A stretch of 64,000 bases of DNA from Chloroflexi bacterium OLB14 (GTDB taxonomy: Bacteria; Chloroflexota; Anaerolineae; Anaerolineales; Villigracilaceae): assembly GCA_001567105.1 (NCBI GenBank), contig LMZR01000048.1, forward strand, positions 29,597 to 93,596, given 5' to 3'. Position numbers and translations under genes: made by a program. Of the stretch, positions 7,497-15,714 are shown in pieces. The notes below the pieces were generated by a model that was given only the letters and a program-made list of their open reading frames with translations, had not been told where the DNA came from and did not search any database. How positions within the stretch are numbered: position 1 is the stretch's first letter; every line of letters begins with the position of its first letter.

Positions 7497-8438
7497 ATGA
7501 ACGAAGTGAGCAACGAAACGCGTTTTTTACACGCGCTAGAAATTGGCATGGGCGGACAACAATTTGGTGATCGTGTGGTGTGGGGCTATGGACAAACACA
7601 TACCGATAAAGATATTCAAGAAGCATTCGATACTTCGTTAAATCTTGGTGTGCGCTTTATTGACACTGCTGAAATTTATGGTTCGGGAAAATCTGAAAGA
7701 ATCATTGGGGCATTGATAAAAGAAACTGAGCAACCTGTTTTGGTTGCTACGAAATATTTTCCGATGCCCTGGCGATTTACAAAAAATTTTATCCCGCGTG
7801 CTTTGAAAGGAAGTTTAGAGAGATTAGGTTTAGAGTCGGTAGATTTATATCAAGTGCATTGGCCCTCACCTTTTATGAGTCCTGAAACTTTTATGGAAGG
7901 CATGGTGATGTGTGTAAAAGAAGGGCTGACTCGTACTGTGGGCGTTTCAAATTTTTGGAAGCAAAGAATTATGCGTGCATATTCCACATTGTCACAACAT
8001 GGGATTCCGTTAGCATCAAATCAATTGCCATATAGTTTATTAAATCGCACGGCTGATAAAACTGGCACATTAGCGCGTTGCAAAGAACTTGGCATTCGCG
8101 TCATTGCTTATTCACCATTGGAACAAGGTTTATTGACAGGAAAATATTCAGCAGAAAATCCGCCAACTGGTTTGCGTGCTTCACATTATGCTGAGTTGAT
8201 TAAGAAACTTCCGCCGATTATTAAAGTTTTACAACAAATTGCTCAAAATCACGGCAAGACGATTCCGCAAGTGGCATTGAATTGGGTCATCTGCAAAGGT
8301 GCGCTTCCAATCCCTGGCGCAAAGAATGCCAAACAAGCCGAAGAAAATGCAGGCGGTGCAGGCTGGCGCATGAGTGATGATGAAGTTAATCAATTAGATG
8401 AAGTGACGGATAATATTAGAGAGTATCCGAAAGAGTAG
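7497..8438 (+). CDS. Aldo/keto reductase
   Basis: A 313-residue NADPH-dependent oxidoreductase of the (beta/alpha)8 aldo/keto reductase superfamily. The catalytic tetrad is visible: D56 and Y61 in FIDTAEIYGSGKSE, K86 in VATKYF and H121 in YQVHWPSP. The VGVSNF block follows, and a C-terminal PGAKNAKQAEENAGG cofactor loop is present. The substrate cannot be told. A clear AAGGAGATATT site precedes the ATG at 7497. It is monocistronic: divergent from rnc and followed by repeats. Confidence 0.93.
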   Translation: MNEVSNETRFLHALEIGMGGQQFGDRVVWGYGQTHTDKDIQEAFDTSLNLGVRFIDTAEIYGSGKSERIIGALIKETEQPVLVATKYFPMPWRFTKNFIPRALKGSLERLGLESVDLYQVHWPSPFMSPETFMEGMVMCVKEGLTRTVGVSNFWKQRIMRAYSTLSQHGIPLASNQLPYSLLNRTADKTGTLARCKELGIRVIAYSPLEQGLLTGKYSAENPPTGLRASHYAELIKKLPPIIKVLQQIAQNHGKTIPQVALNWVICKGALPIPGAKNAKQAEENAGGAGWRMSDDEVNQLDEVTDNIREYPKE

Positions 8439-8440
8439 TT

Positions 8441-8484
8441 GGTAATTAGTAATTAGTAATTAGTAATTAGTAATTAGTAATTGG
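8441..8484 (+). repeat. Heptamer tandem repeat (TTAGTAA)n
   Basis: About six copies of TTAGTAA / TAATTAG follow the aldo/keto reductase stop. This is simple-sequence DNA typical of slippage. Confidence 0.9.
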
Positions 8485-8531
8485 AGGCTAGAGATTGATA
8501 AAAGAGAATTAGAGAATTAAATCAATAAAAA

Positions 8532-8565
8532 AATCTGCGTCATTCTGCGTTTTTCTGCGTCCCAA
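8532..8565. repeat. CTGCGT-type dispersed repeat
   Basis: Three spaced CTGCGT words (ATCTGCGTCATTCTGCGTTT and TTCTGCGTCCC). The same family, alone or as an inverted pair, occurs at about 33450, 40779-40845 and 40907-40968. Confidence 0.7.
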
Positions 8566-8609
8566 TTTTATTTTCGTTGGGTCGTCTTACAACCAAGAAA
8601 AGAGGAAAA

Positions 8610-8849
8610 ATGTCTCAACTATCACTAACTCAAAAATTTATAAAAATGCTTTCATCGCAACAAGGGTTTGAAACAATAGAAAAAGAATCCAAAACATGGA
8701 TGATTCAATGCTCAAATTGCAAATATGAAAAATCAATTTGGGATATGGGCGGGATACGATCTGGTGCGAAAGGTAATCCAAAAACTTATCTGAAATGCCC
8801 AAATTGCAATCAACGCAACTGGCATAATATTTATAAAAAAGAAAATTAA
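8610..8849 (+). CDS. Small zinc-ribbon protein
   Basis: 79 residues from the ATG at 8610, chosen over an in-frame TTG at 8577 because AGAGGA lies just upstream of it. Two CxxC pairs, CSNCKYEKS and LKCPNCNQRNW, about 28 residues apart form a four-cysteine zinc ribbon. The N-terminus is a short charged helix. No named family is recognised. It stands between repeats and a convergent HD-domain gene. Confidence 0.65.
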   Translation: MSQLSLTQKFIKMLSSQQGFETIEKESKTWMIQCSNCKYEKSIWDMGGIRSGAKGNPKTYLKCPNCNQRNWHNIYKKEN

Positions 8850-8991
8850 TAAAATTAGATTGTCTTTAATTCTTAAAGACTTAACGCGAATTTCACGAAT
8901 AAGCGAATGCCGCGAAAATATTTTTTTGCAAATTTCGCTCTTTCGCGTTTTTCGCATTAAGATTTTGAATTTAAAACCAAACATTTACGAA

Positions 8992-9846
8992 TTACGAATC
9001 ACTACTATGCTCCGCATCAAACACATGCGAGTGCATATTTGCAATCCATTGTTTGCCGCCATCTGTTAAACGTAAATACGTTAAAGCATCCTGAATATAT
9101 GGGCTCACTTGCTCCCAATAAAAATTAGCATAGCCTTTTCGCAAATCATTTGGCGCTTTATAACCAAATTTTTCATTCAGACCCAACTCTTGAAATTCAT
9201 AAAACAAAGCAGGCGTTTTTCTTAAATAATCAGGGTCACCTAACTGACCGATAAAATCAGCCGCGCGTACTAAGCCCCCCAAACCTTTTGTATCTTTATA
9301 AAAATCATCATTCTTAGGAGATGGAAACCTCGTCATCTCAATATACGATGCGATTAATTCTGCATCAATTTGCTTGGTCATGCCATCCAACAAGCCAGAG
9401 CCAAATCGCTCACGCACAAACAGCTTACTTCTATTCACATGATAAGGTGTTAACGCCACATCAGTACCATCATCTGAAATCTCAACGCGTTCATCACCAA
9501 TGCCTGTGCAAAATAAATTTCCAGAATCATTTTTGCACACACCTTTTACATAACCAATGTCATGGCATAAAACCGCCATCATAAAATGCATCCAATCGCG
9601 CGGAGTCACACCACCTTCACGCAAATGCTTCCCTTCAATAATTGCCAAGCCCGCCAACGAAACCATCAACGTATGATCAACGTCATGATACAGCGCATCT
9701 GAATTAGAAATATTCTCCAAAGACAACCTCGCCGACCAAGCCGCAATCCGCCCAAATTCAGGCTCCATATCACCATACGTGCGTTGATATGCCAATATCA
9801 ATTCCTGAACTAGCCTATCAATTGTTAATGCTTGCCAGTTAATCAT
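8992..9846 (-). CDS. HD-domain metal-dependent phosphohydrolase
   Basis: A 284-residue HD-superfamily protein. The metal ligands are visible as H54 and H58 (YHDVDHT), then H95-D96 in LCHDIGYV and a distal D in RAADFIGQLGDPDYL (about 190-205). The superfamily covers phosphodiesterases and nucleotidases; the substrate cannot be told. A similar protein type occurs in cyanobacteria and Chloroflexota as a stand-alone HD protein. It is alone on the minus strand, convergent with the zinc-ribbon gene. Confidence 0.85.
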   Translation of the reverse strand: MINWQALTIDRLVQELILAYQRTYGDMEPEFGRIAAWSARLSLENISNSDALYHDVDHTLMVSLAGLAIIEGKHLREGGVTPRDWMHFMMAVLCHDIGYVKGVCKNDSGNLFCTGIGDERVEISDDGTDVALTPYHVNRSKLFVRERFGSGLLDGMTKQIDAELIASYIEMTRFPSPKNDDFYKDTKGLGGLVRAADFIGQLGDPDYLRKTPALFYEFQELGLNEKFGYKAPNDLRKGYANFYWEQVSPYIQDALTYLRLTDGGKQWIANMHSHVFDAEHSSDS

Positions 9847-10066
9847 ACAAAAGTCCTTAGTAAAAAAACTTCTTTCGATATAAAATAATGATAATAGAAG
9901 TTTACCAGAATGCTGAATAAAAAATATATTGATATGATTTTTAAGTAAGCAAAACGCCTCATTCCTGACCTACAACCTGCTGGCTGTTTTTCGGCTTGAT
10001 GTTTAACTTGGAGTAAGTTTCGAGGACAAGTTCTCTGATTCCAAAACTTATAAAGGAACAAATCAA

Positions 10067-10498
10067 ATGGATATTTTTTCAATCGTCTTCTCAGGTATTA
10101 TGGTTTTAGTTTCGCTGGCTGGCACAGCCTGTGCAGTGATTCTGCCTATCCTCATCATTGGTGGGATTGGATATTATTTATACAGACGCAATCAACAAAG
10201 CATGGCGCAGAGACAAGACTCTCAAAACTGGTCAACTACCACAGGCAAAATTTTGATGTCTTCAGTGCAATCACAGCGTTCTAGCACAGGTGGATACTCT
10301 ATCTATCCTGTTATTGTTTATCAGTATGAAGTCAATGGAAAAACCTATCAAAACCAAACTGTTCGAGTTGGTGATAAATTCTTGAAAATCAATGTTGTCG
10401 GTCAAGCACAAAAAACTGTAGATAAATATCCCATTGGCAAAGAAGTGACTGTCTACTACGACCCCAACAATCCCGCCGAATGTGCATTAGAGAGATAA
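10067..10498 (+). CDS. DUF3592-domain membrane protein
   Basis: 143 residues with one long N-terminal hydrophobic stretch (about 5-40, ending at LYRRNQ) and then a soluble beta-rich DUF3592 domain: WSTTTGKILMSSVQ, YPVIVYQYEVNGKTYQNQ, a KYPIGKEVTVYYDPNNP block and the terminal AECALER. These end motifs are diagnostic of the family. Function is unknown. AAAGGAAC lies before the ATG at 10067. Confidence 0.85.
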   Translation: MDIFSIVFSGIMVLVSLAGTACAVILPILIIGGIGYYLYRRNQQSMAQRQDSQNWSTTTGKILMSSVQSQRSSTGGYSIYPVIVYQYEVNGKTYQNQTVRVGDKFLKINVVGQAQKTVDKYPIGKEVTVYYDPNNPAECALER

Positions 10499-10522
10499 TA
10501 TTTCAATAAGTAAAAAATATGA

Positions 10523-10649
10523 CACCCTTCGGGGTTCAATTTTCTAATTCTCAAAAACTATAATCATTTGACCCTACGGGGTCTACAATCCCGAAGGGAT
10601 GAAATTATTATAGAATTTGAATCGCAAAAAATCCAAATCCCGTAGGGAT
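10523..10649. repeat. Cluster of CCCTACGGGG / CCCGTAGGGATGA palindromes
   Basis: Four short palindromes: ACCCTTCGGGGT (10523-10534), ACCCTACGGGGT (10571-10582), ATCCCGAAGGGAT (10588-10600) and ATCCCGTAGGGAT (10637-10649). They fill most of the gap between the DUF3592 gene and miaA. Confidence 0.9.
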
Positions 10650-10665
10650 GATATAAATTTTTCTA

Positions 10666-11577
10666 ATGACAAAACCTCCCCTCATTCTCATCATCGGACC
10701 AACTGCGGTTGGCAAAACAGAATTGGCGATTAAACTTGCTGAAAAATTTAATGGGGAAATCATTTCAGCGGATTCACGTCTGTTTTACAAAGGTATGGAT
10801 GTGGGAACTGCCAAACCATCCGAAGCAGAATTGAAGCGTGTGCCTCATCATCTAATTGATATTGTTCAACCTGATGAAACATTAAGTTTGGCTGTCTTTC
10901 AACAAAAGGCAAGCGAGATTATTCAAGATATATACAAAAGAAACAAACTCCCCTTTTTAGTTGGTGGAACTGGTCAATACGTTCGGGCAGTGACTGAAGG
11001 TTGGACTCCGCCAGAAGTGACGCCAAATGCTGAATTAAGAAACGTGCTTGAACAAATGAAAGAGGAAAGAGGGAAAGAGTGGCTATACGAAAAACTAAAA
11101 TTTCTTGATGCTGAGGCGGCTGAAAAAATTGATTTAAGAAATTATCGCCGAACGATTCGCGCCTTAGAAGTGATTTTTACCACAGGTAAAAAATTTTCAG
11201 CACAAAGAAGTAAAGGTGACTCACCTTATCATTTAATATCAATTGGATTAACTCGTCCACGTGAGGAATTATATAAACGAGTGGATGAACGAATTGAAGC
11301 TATGTTTGCGAATGGATTAATTGATGAAGTAAAAAGTTTGTTGGATAAAGGTTACTCACCTACTTTACCAAGCATGTCTGCTATTGGGTACAGAGAATGT
11401 ATGGGCGTAATAAAAGGTCAAATGAGCATTGAGCAGGCAAAAGTCGAGATGAGGCGCGTGACGAGAATATTTGTGCGTCGTCAGGCAAATTGGTTCAAAG
11501 AATCAGATGAGTCTATCAAGTGGTTTCATCCAAATGATGAAAAGGAAATTGAGGAATATATAAGAAAAGTACTTTGA
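10666..11577 (+). CDS. miaA: tRNA dimethylallyltransferase MiaA
   Basis: A 303-residue enzyme that adds dimethylallyl to A37 of tRNAs reading UNN codons. The P-loop GPTAVGKTE is at 11-19, followed by ISADSRLFYKGMDVGTAKP (about 35-53) and VGGTGQYVRA (about 99-108). The C-terminal part holds the usual SMSAIGYRE and RRQANWF motifs. Length is normal. It is preceded by the palindrome cluster with no strong ribosome-binding site. Confidence 0.96.
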   Translation: MTKPPLILIIGPTAVGKTELAIKLAEKFNGEIISADSRLFYKGMDVGTAKPSEAELKRVPHHLIDIVQPDETLSLAVFQQKASEIIQDIYKRNKLPFLVGGTGQYVRAVTEGWTPPEVTPNAELRNVLEQMKEERGKEWLYEKLKFLDAEAAEKIDLRNYRRTIRALEVIFTTGKKFSAQRSKGDSPYHLISIGLTRPREELYKRVDERIEAMFANGLIDEVKSLLDKGYSPTLPSMSAIGYRECMGVIKGQMSIEQAKVEMRRVTRIFVRRQANWFKESDESIKWFHPNDEKEIEEYIRKVL

Positions 11578-11599
11578 GATTTATCTCGCTCTGGAAAAT

Positions 11600-11615
11600 G
11601 CGACATGAATGTCGC
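11600..11615. repeat. Palindrome GCGACATGAATGTCGC
   Basis: A 16-bp palindrome just after miaA, related to the GCGACATCC inverted repeat upstream of rnc. No U-tract follows, so terminator function is doubtful. Confidence 0.6.
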
Positions 11616-11694
11616 GGTACTTAAAATTGACTTTTACTATCATCGAGTTTATACTTCAACAAAGTAATCAACTTCACCACATAAGGAGAGAAGT

Positions 11695-13395
11695 ATGACC
11701 AACAAACCTTGGCTAGCACATTATGATAAAGGTGTGCCCCATACAATTGAATACCCCAAAGTGCCGTTCTTTCATTTTTTAGAGGAAGCCGCGCGCAAGT
11801 ATCCCGACCGTGCCTGTACGATATTTAAAGGCGCGGTCATTTCTTATAAAGAGATGAATGCGCTGACAGATCACATGGCAGCGGCGTTGGTTGAGATGGG
11901 CGTCAAAAAAGGTGATCGTGTTGGTATTTTTATGCCGAATACGCCGCAGTTTGTTATTGCCTTTTTTGGAATTATGAAAGCAGGCGGTGTGGTGGTAGCG
12001 GTTAACCCCACTTACCCTGTGGATGAAATTTTAACGCCCGTGAAAGATGCTGGCATTGAAGTGATGTTTTGTTTGAGTCGTTTTTACAATAAGTTAAAAG
12101 AAGTACGTGAAAAATCGAATCTGAAAAAGATTATTGTGACGAACATCAAAGAAACATTACCGCCTGTTTTGAAGTTTTTGTTTACCATTGCTAAAGAGAA
12201 AAAAGAAGGTGACCGAATTAGCAATTTAGATTCGCGCGATGTTTTAATGCAGGATTTATTAAAGAAACACGCTTCATCTGCTAAGCCGACAGTTGATGTT
12301 ACATCTGAAGATACTGCTCTCTTTCAATATTCTGGTGGGACGACAGGCGTGCCAAAAGGTGCAGTTGCTATGCACAAAAACATGGTGGCAAATACTTTAC
12401 AAATGAAAGCATGGTTTGTGACTGCTAAAGAAGGCGAAGAAGTGACCTTGATGGGCATTCCGCTTTTCCATGTGTATGGCATGATTGCAGGCATGGCATT
12501 TGCCATGACGATTGGCGCTAGTATGGTGATAGTGCCAAATGCACGCGATTTGAAAGATGTGTTGCATAACATCACCAAGTTCAAAGCGACTCTCTTCCCT
12601 GGTGTGCCACTTTTATATAATGCGATTAATAATCACCCTGACGTGAAAGCAGGCAAATATGATTTGTCTTCTATCAAGGCTTGTATTTCTGGTTCGGCGG
12701 CATTGATGAAAGAGACAAAAGAGACCTTTGAGAAATTAACAGGTGGAAAAGTATTTGAAGGCTATGGCATGTCTGAAACACCAACCGCCACGCACTGTAA
12801 TCCTTTGGTTGGTGTAAATAAAATTGGTTCTATTGGTATGCCTTTACCTGATGTGGATATAAAAATCATCAGCCTTGATGATGGCGAGACTGAAATGCCT
12901 CAAGGTGAAATCGGAGAGATTGTAGTCAATGCGCCGAATGTGATGAAGGGTTATCACAACATGCCCACCGAAACTGCCAATTCATTGCGTCAAATGAAAG
13001 ATGGCAAGACGTGGCTCTTCACAGGTGACATCGCCCGTATGGATGAAGATGGTTATTTCTATATTGTTGATAGAAAGAAAGAATTAATTAAACCTGGTGG
13101 TTTCCAAGTGTGGCCCCGTGAGGTGGAAGAAGCGATTTCAGGTCATCCCGCAGTTTTGGAAGTGGGTGTTGGCGGAATCCCCGACCCACAACGTGGTGAG
13201 GCAGTGAAAGCATGGGTTGTGTTGAAGCCTGGCGAATCGCTAAGTGAAGCAGACCTCAAAGCCTATTGCAAAGAACATCTTGCTCCGTATAAAGTGCCGA
13301 GCCATATTGAGTTTAGAAGTGAATTACCAAAGACAACGGTTGGAAAGATTTTACGCCGTGAGTTGGTGAGACAGCATAAGGAAGGTGGGAAGTAG
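11695..13395 (+). CDS. Long-chain acyl-CoA synthetase (AMP-binding)
   Basis: A 566-residue adenylate-forming ligase that activates fatty acids to acyl-CoA. The P-loop-like YSGGTTGVPKGA (A3) lies near 211. GYGMSETPTATH (A5) lies near 358, WLFTGDIARMDEDGYF (A7) near 442 and DRKKELIKPGGFQVWPREVE (A8) near 458. The catalytic lysine is in the C-terminal KTTVGKILRREL. Length and motif order fit FadD-type enzymes; chain-length preference is not visible. AAGGAGAGAAGT precedes the ATG. A strong terminator follows at 13467. Confidence 0.94.
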   Translation: MTNKPWLAHYDKGVPHTIEYPKVPFFHFLEEAARKYPDRACTIFKGAVISYKEMNALTDHMAAALVEMGVKKGDRVGIFMPNTPQFVIAFFGIMKAGGVVVAVNPTYPVDEILTPVKDAGIEVMFCLSRFYNKLKEVREKSNLKKIIVTNIKETLPPVLKFLFTIAKEKKEGDRISNLDSRDVLMQDLLKKHASSAKPTVDVTSEDTALFQYSGGTTGVPKGAVAMHKNMVANTLQMKAWFVTAKEGEEVTLMGIPLFHVYGMIAGMAFAMTIGASMVIVPNARDLKDVLHNITKFKATLFPGVPLLYNAINNHPDVKAGKYDLSSIKACISGSAALMKETKETFEKLTGGKVFEGYGMSETPTATHCNPLVGVNKIGSIGMPLPDVDIKIISLDDGETEMPQGEIGEIVVNAPNVMKGYHNMPTETANSLRQMKDGKTWLFTGDIARMDEDGYFYIVDRKKELIKPGGFQVWPREVEEAISGHPAVLEVGVGGIPDPQRGEAVKAWVVLKPGESLSEADLKAYCKEHLAPYKVPSHIEFRSELPKTTVGKILRRELVRQHKEGGK

Positions 13396-13466
13396 GCAGG
13401 TAAACAAGTAAACAGGTAGACAAGTAATGCGTGATGCGTAATGCGTAAAGAGCAGTTGATTGAGAA

Positions 13467-13508
13467 ACATCCACGAATGGGAAATTTAGTTCGTGGATGT
13501 TTTTTTAT
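13467..13508 (+). terminator. Rho-independent terminator after acyl-CoA synthetase
   Basis: An 11-bp perfect stem (ACATCCACGAA at 13467-13477, TTCGTGGATGT at 13490-13500) with a 12-base loop, followed by TTTTTTATTT. Confidence 0.93.
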
Positions 13509-13509
13509 T

Positions 13510-13836
13510 TCATAAAACTCCCCGCACGGCGCGCTCGTCCCATTCTCCTAGATAGTGATACACGCTCGGTCCCTGCTGGTGGCGGAAGCGTTTGAGTCCC
13601 GACAAGCTCCACATCCACACACTATCCCCCCAGCTCCCCGCGTAATAGCCAAATAGTGTCGTTGTCCCCCCCTATCCACAAAAGTCTTGGTAGCTATACT
13701 CCTTGTCTGGTATATCTACTGACAAGTATTCTTTGTAAAGATGAAAGAGTGATGATCCCCCGCTCCACCAAAACAAAGTGAAAGTCAAAAGAATAGACAC
13801 ACTAGCTAGAACATACAACACCAAACGCCAGCTCAT
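13510..13836 (-). pseudogene. Small secreted/membrane protein with in-frame amber stop
   Basis: Reading the minus strand from the ATG at 13836 gives a hydrophobic N-terminus (MSWRLVLYVLASVSILLTFT) and then about 35 hydrophilic residues up to DFCG. An in-frame TAG follows, and the same frame stays open to a TGA at 13510, encoding WGDSVWMWSLSG and YHYLGEWDERA. The aromatic-rich second half looks like real protein. The most economical reading is one ~108-codon gene with a nonsense mutation next to a G7 run. The first half alone could still make a ~55-residue peptide. Family not recognised. Confidence 0.4.
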
Positions 13837-13903
13837 ACTAATAACATAGCACAGAAACGCAAATCATTCACACATTACTTATCAAGCTCGAGATCAAAGA
13901 TAA

Positions 13904-14803
13904 CTAATTTTTCCTGCTAAGCTGAAACCTAACCACATCTTCCGCAGTTAAATCAATTAACCGTATTTCCTTCCCCACACTTCCACTATCCCTATAGTAC
14001 ATAATAGAGTCAATATCAAACCAATTAACAAAAGCCCAGCATGCCCCTTCTCTTTTAATCAATATAAAAAAGTATATTCCAGCCTCATTATAACTTTCAA
14101 AGCCACTCAGAACATCCTCAGCATGAATCCTCAATAAATCCCCAACTTCATTTGTTGTATATCCCTTATTTGATAGGGGCTCATAAGAGGTCGGCTCACA
14201 GCTATTCCTTGCTATTTCATCCGTCGCAAAGCCAATTTCAAACTTGGTCACTTCGCCATCACTCTCGATTATCACTTTACCTGTCTCGTTATAGGTTACC
14301 GTGTATCCCTCGCCATCCTCTGCTGGTGTTATAGTCACAGTCTCGGGATTAAATTTTTCCGTATCCACGCCGTACTCCTCAAAAATCTCCATCACCATCT
14401 GCTCTGGGGTCAAAACCACCTCCACCCACTCGCCGTTGTCGTCTAGTTCGTAGCCTTCTATTTTTAATCCTTCATCATCAAAACTTATTTGTGACTTGTC
14501 AATGACAACATGCTCATTATTGAAAATGATATTAATCACACCGTTTTGGTCAACATGCAAGTTTGGGATGGTCTGCCGTCCACCGTCTGCGGTCTGCTCT
14601 TCAATTGTTCCATCAGGTAATAAAGTCAAATTTTCATTGAGTTCAGCAAGTTGATTTTGCACAGCAACAAAGTCAGGGTGCAAGGTTGGGGTGGGGATTG
14701 GGGTTGATGTTGGTGGTGGGATTGTGGCAGTCGGGGTGACTGTCACTTGCGGGGAGCAAGAAATTAGAATGATTGTAAAGATAATCAAGGAAATTTTTGG
14801 CAT
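13904..14803 (-). CDS. Secreted lipoprotein of unknown function
   Basis: 299 residues. The N-terminus is a lipoprotein signal with lipobox LISC (Cys16), then a Thr/Pro linker (VTPTATIPPPTSTPIPTPT) of the kind common in Anaerolineae surface lipoproteins. The body is acidic with no recognised domain. Residues around 70-76 (TADGGRQTI) are encoded by a GGTCTGCCGTCCACCGTCTG-type repeat at 14571-14596, so part of this domain is repeat-derived. It follows the PIN toxin gene in the same direction after 23 bases. Confidence 0.7.
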   Translation of the reverse strand: MPKISLIIFTIILISCSPQVTVTPTATIPPPTSTPIPTPTLHPDFVAVQNQLAELNENLTLLPDGTIEEQTADGGRQTIPNLHVDQNGVINIIFNNEHVVIDKSQISFDDEGLKIEGYELDDNGEWVEVVLTPEQMVMEIFEEYGVDTEKFNPETVTITPAEDGEGYTVTYNETGKVIIESDGEVTKFEIGFATDEIARNSCEPTSYEPLSNKGYTTNEVGDLLRIHAEDVLSGFESYNEAGIYFFILIKREGACWAFVNWFDIDSIMYYRDSGSVGKEIRLIDLTAEDVVRFQLSRKN

Positions 14804-14826
14804 GGATGCCTCCGCACCTAAAAATA

Positions 14827-15234
14827 TTAATGGGCCTCAAGCCAATCAATAAATTCACGCCCTGAAATGATTGGAATAGAACGAAATTCTTTGAGTCCAA
14901 GCAAATGTTTATCACCACTGACAATGTAATCCACTTTGCCAGCAATTGCTGCTTCAAGAAATTTATCATCTTTTGGGTCGTCTTTGATAAAACGAATCTG
15001 TTCTTCAGGAACAACAAATTCAGAAAACTGATAAATATATCTGGTGATTTTATCTATTGTCTCTTGGGTTAATTCAAATTTGGGGCGATTTAATACTTCA
15101 AAATATTCACTGACAATATCTGTTGTAACAACCACTATAAATTTTTCTTTATCCCACTTCTCTAAAACTAAAACCAGCGCGCCACCCAACACGCTGGAAA
15201 TCAGGATATTTGTATCCAAAACTACTCGTTTCAT
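14827..15234 (-). CDS. PIN-domain toxin (COG1569-type)
   Basis: A 135-residue putative RNase toxin. The PIN acidic residues are visible in VVLDTNILISS (D7), the central SEYFEVLNRP (E43 region), DDPKDDKFLEAA (about 85-96) and DYIVSGDKHLL (D102, D107). Its start overlaps the stop of the upstream small gene by 4 bases, the usual antitoxin-toxin coupling. It is a PIN family member different from classical VapC. The RNA target is unknown. Confidence 0.85.
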   Translation of the reverse strand: MKRVVLDTNILISSVLGGALVLVLEKWDKEKFIVVVTTDIVSEYFEVLNRPKFELTQETIDKITRYIYQFSEFVVPEEQIRFIKDDPKDDKFLEAAIAGKVDYIVSGDKHLLGLKEFRSIPIISGREFIDWLEAH

Positions 15235-15461
15235 TTGCCCTCTCGCACAGCACGAATTTCATCGTTTATATCTTCGTCCGTAATGTTTAATCGTTTTGCT
15301 GTAGCGCGAGCATCTGCTAAGGCTTCTTGAAAATCCTTTTTTATTTTTTCTTCATCAGGTAGGCTGATTTTTAGAAAACGCACAAATGCTAACACATCAG
15401 CCTGACGAGATTCAGGTAAAGTAGAAACTTCTTTTAAGAGCATTTGTTCAAAATCAGTCAT
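15231..15461 (-). CDS. Antitoxin paired with the PIN toxin
   Basis: 76 residues, mostly helical: the N-terminal MLLKEVSTLPESRQADVLAF resembles the DUF2281-like start of many antitoxins. The C-terminal half is charged (DEDINDEIRAVREGK) and would bind the toxin. No clear DNA-binding fold can be named. The call rests on its size, position upstream of and 4-base overlap with the PIN gene. TAGGAGATG-like sequence precedes the ATG. Confidence 0.75.
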   Translation of the reverse strand: MTDFEQMLLKEVSTLPESRQADVLAFVRFLKISLPDEEKIKKDFQEALADARATAKRLNITDEDINDEIRAVREGK

Positions 15462-15520
15462 GGTACATCTCCTACAATATTATACAACTTTTCTTTATAA
15501 CTTATTTTGTTGATATAAAT

Positions 15521-15668
15521 TGACCTCTCCCCAACCCCTCTACCATTTCATGGCACGCGTCCAAATGGAGAGGGGCTTTTGTTGCGTGATGATTTTGTTA
15601 ATCTATAAAACATAACTGATGATTAGCAAATCACCAAGTCCCTCCCCTAAAGGAGAGGCTAGGAGGGG
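15521..15668 (+). repeat. Gene-less copy of the DUF559-associated repeat
   Basis: TGACCTCTCCCCAACCCCTC, then an ACCATTTCATGGCACGCGTC block and GGAGAGGGGC, then ~45 bases, then ATAACTGATGATTAGCAAAT and a CCTCCCCTAAAGGAGAGG palindrome ending in CTAGGAGGGG. Both halves are those that bracket the DUF559 gene at 2.4-2.9 kb, here in the order right half then left half. A sibling is at 56965-57089. Confidence 0.85.
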
Positions 15669-15675
15669 CAAAAAA

Positions 15676-15704
15676 AAGAGCCTCCCAAATTTCAGGAGGC
15701 TCTT
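15676..15704 (-). terminator. Rho-independent terminator after ftsH
   Basis: Read on the minus strand, the stem AAGAGCCTCC / GGAGGCTCTT encloses a 9-base loop and is followed by a run of T (A7 at 15671-15677 on the plus strand). It lies 11 bases past the ftsH stop. Confidence 0.92.
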
Positions 15705-15714
15705 TTCATATTTA

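Noticed and set aside
8441..8484. CRISPR-like array
   Set aside because: The TTAGTAA units are seven bases with no spacers; no cas gene is present. None of the other repeats in the window has a regular repeat-spacer layout.
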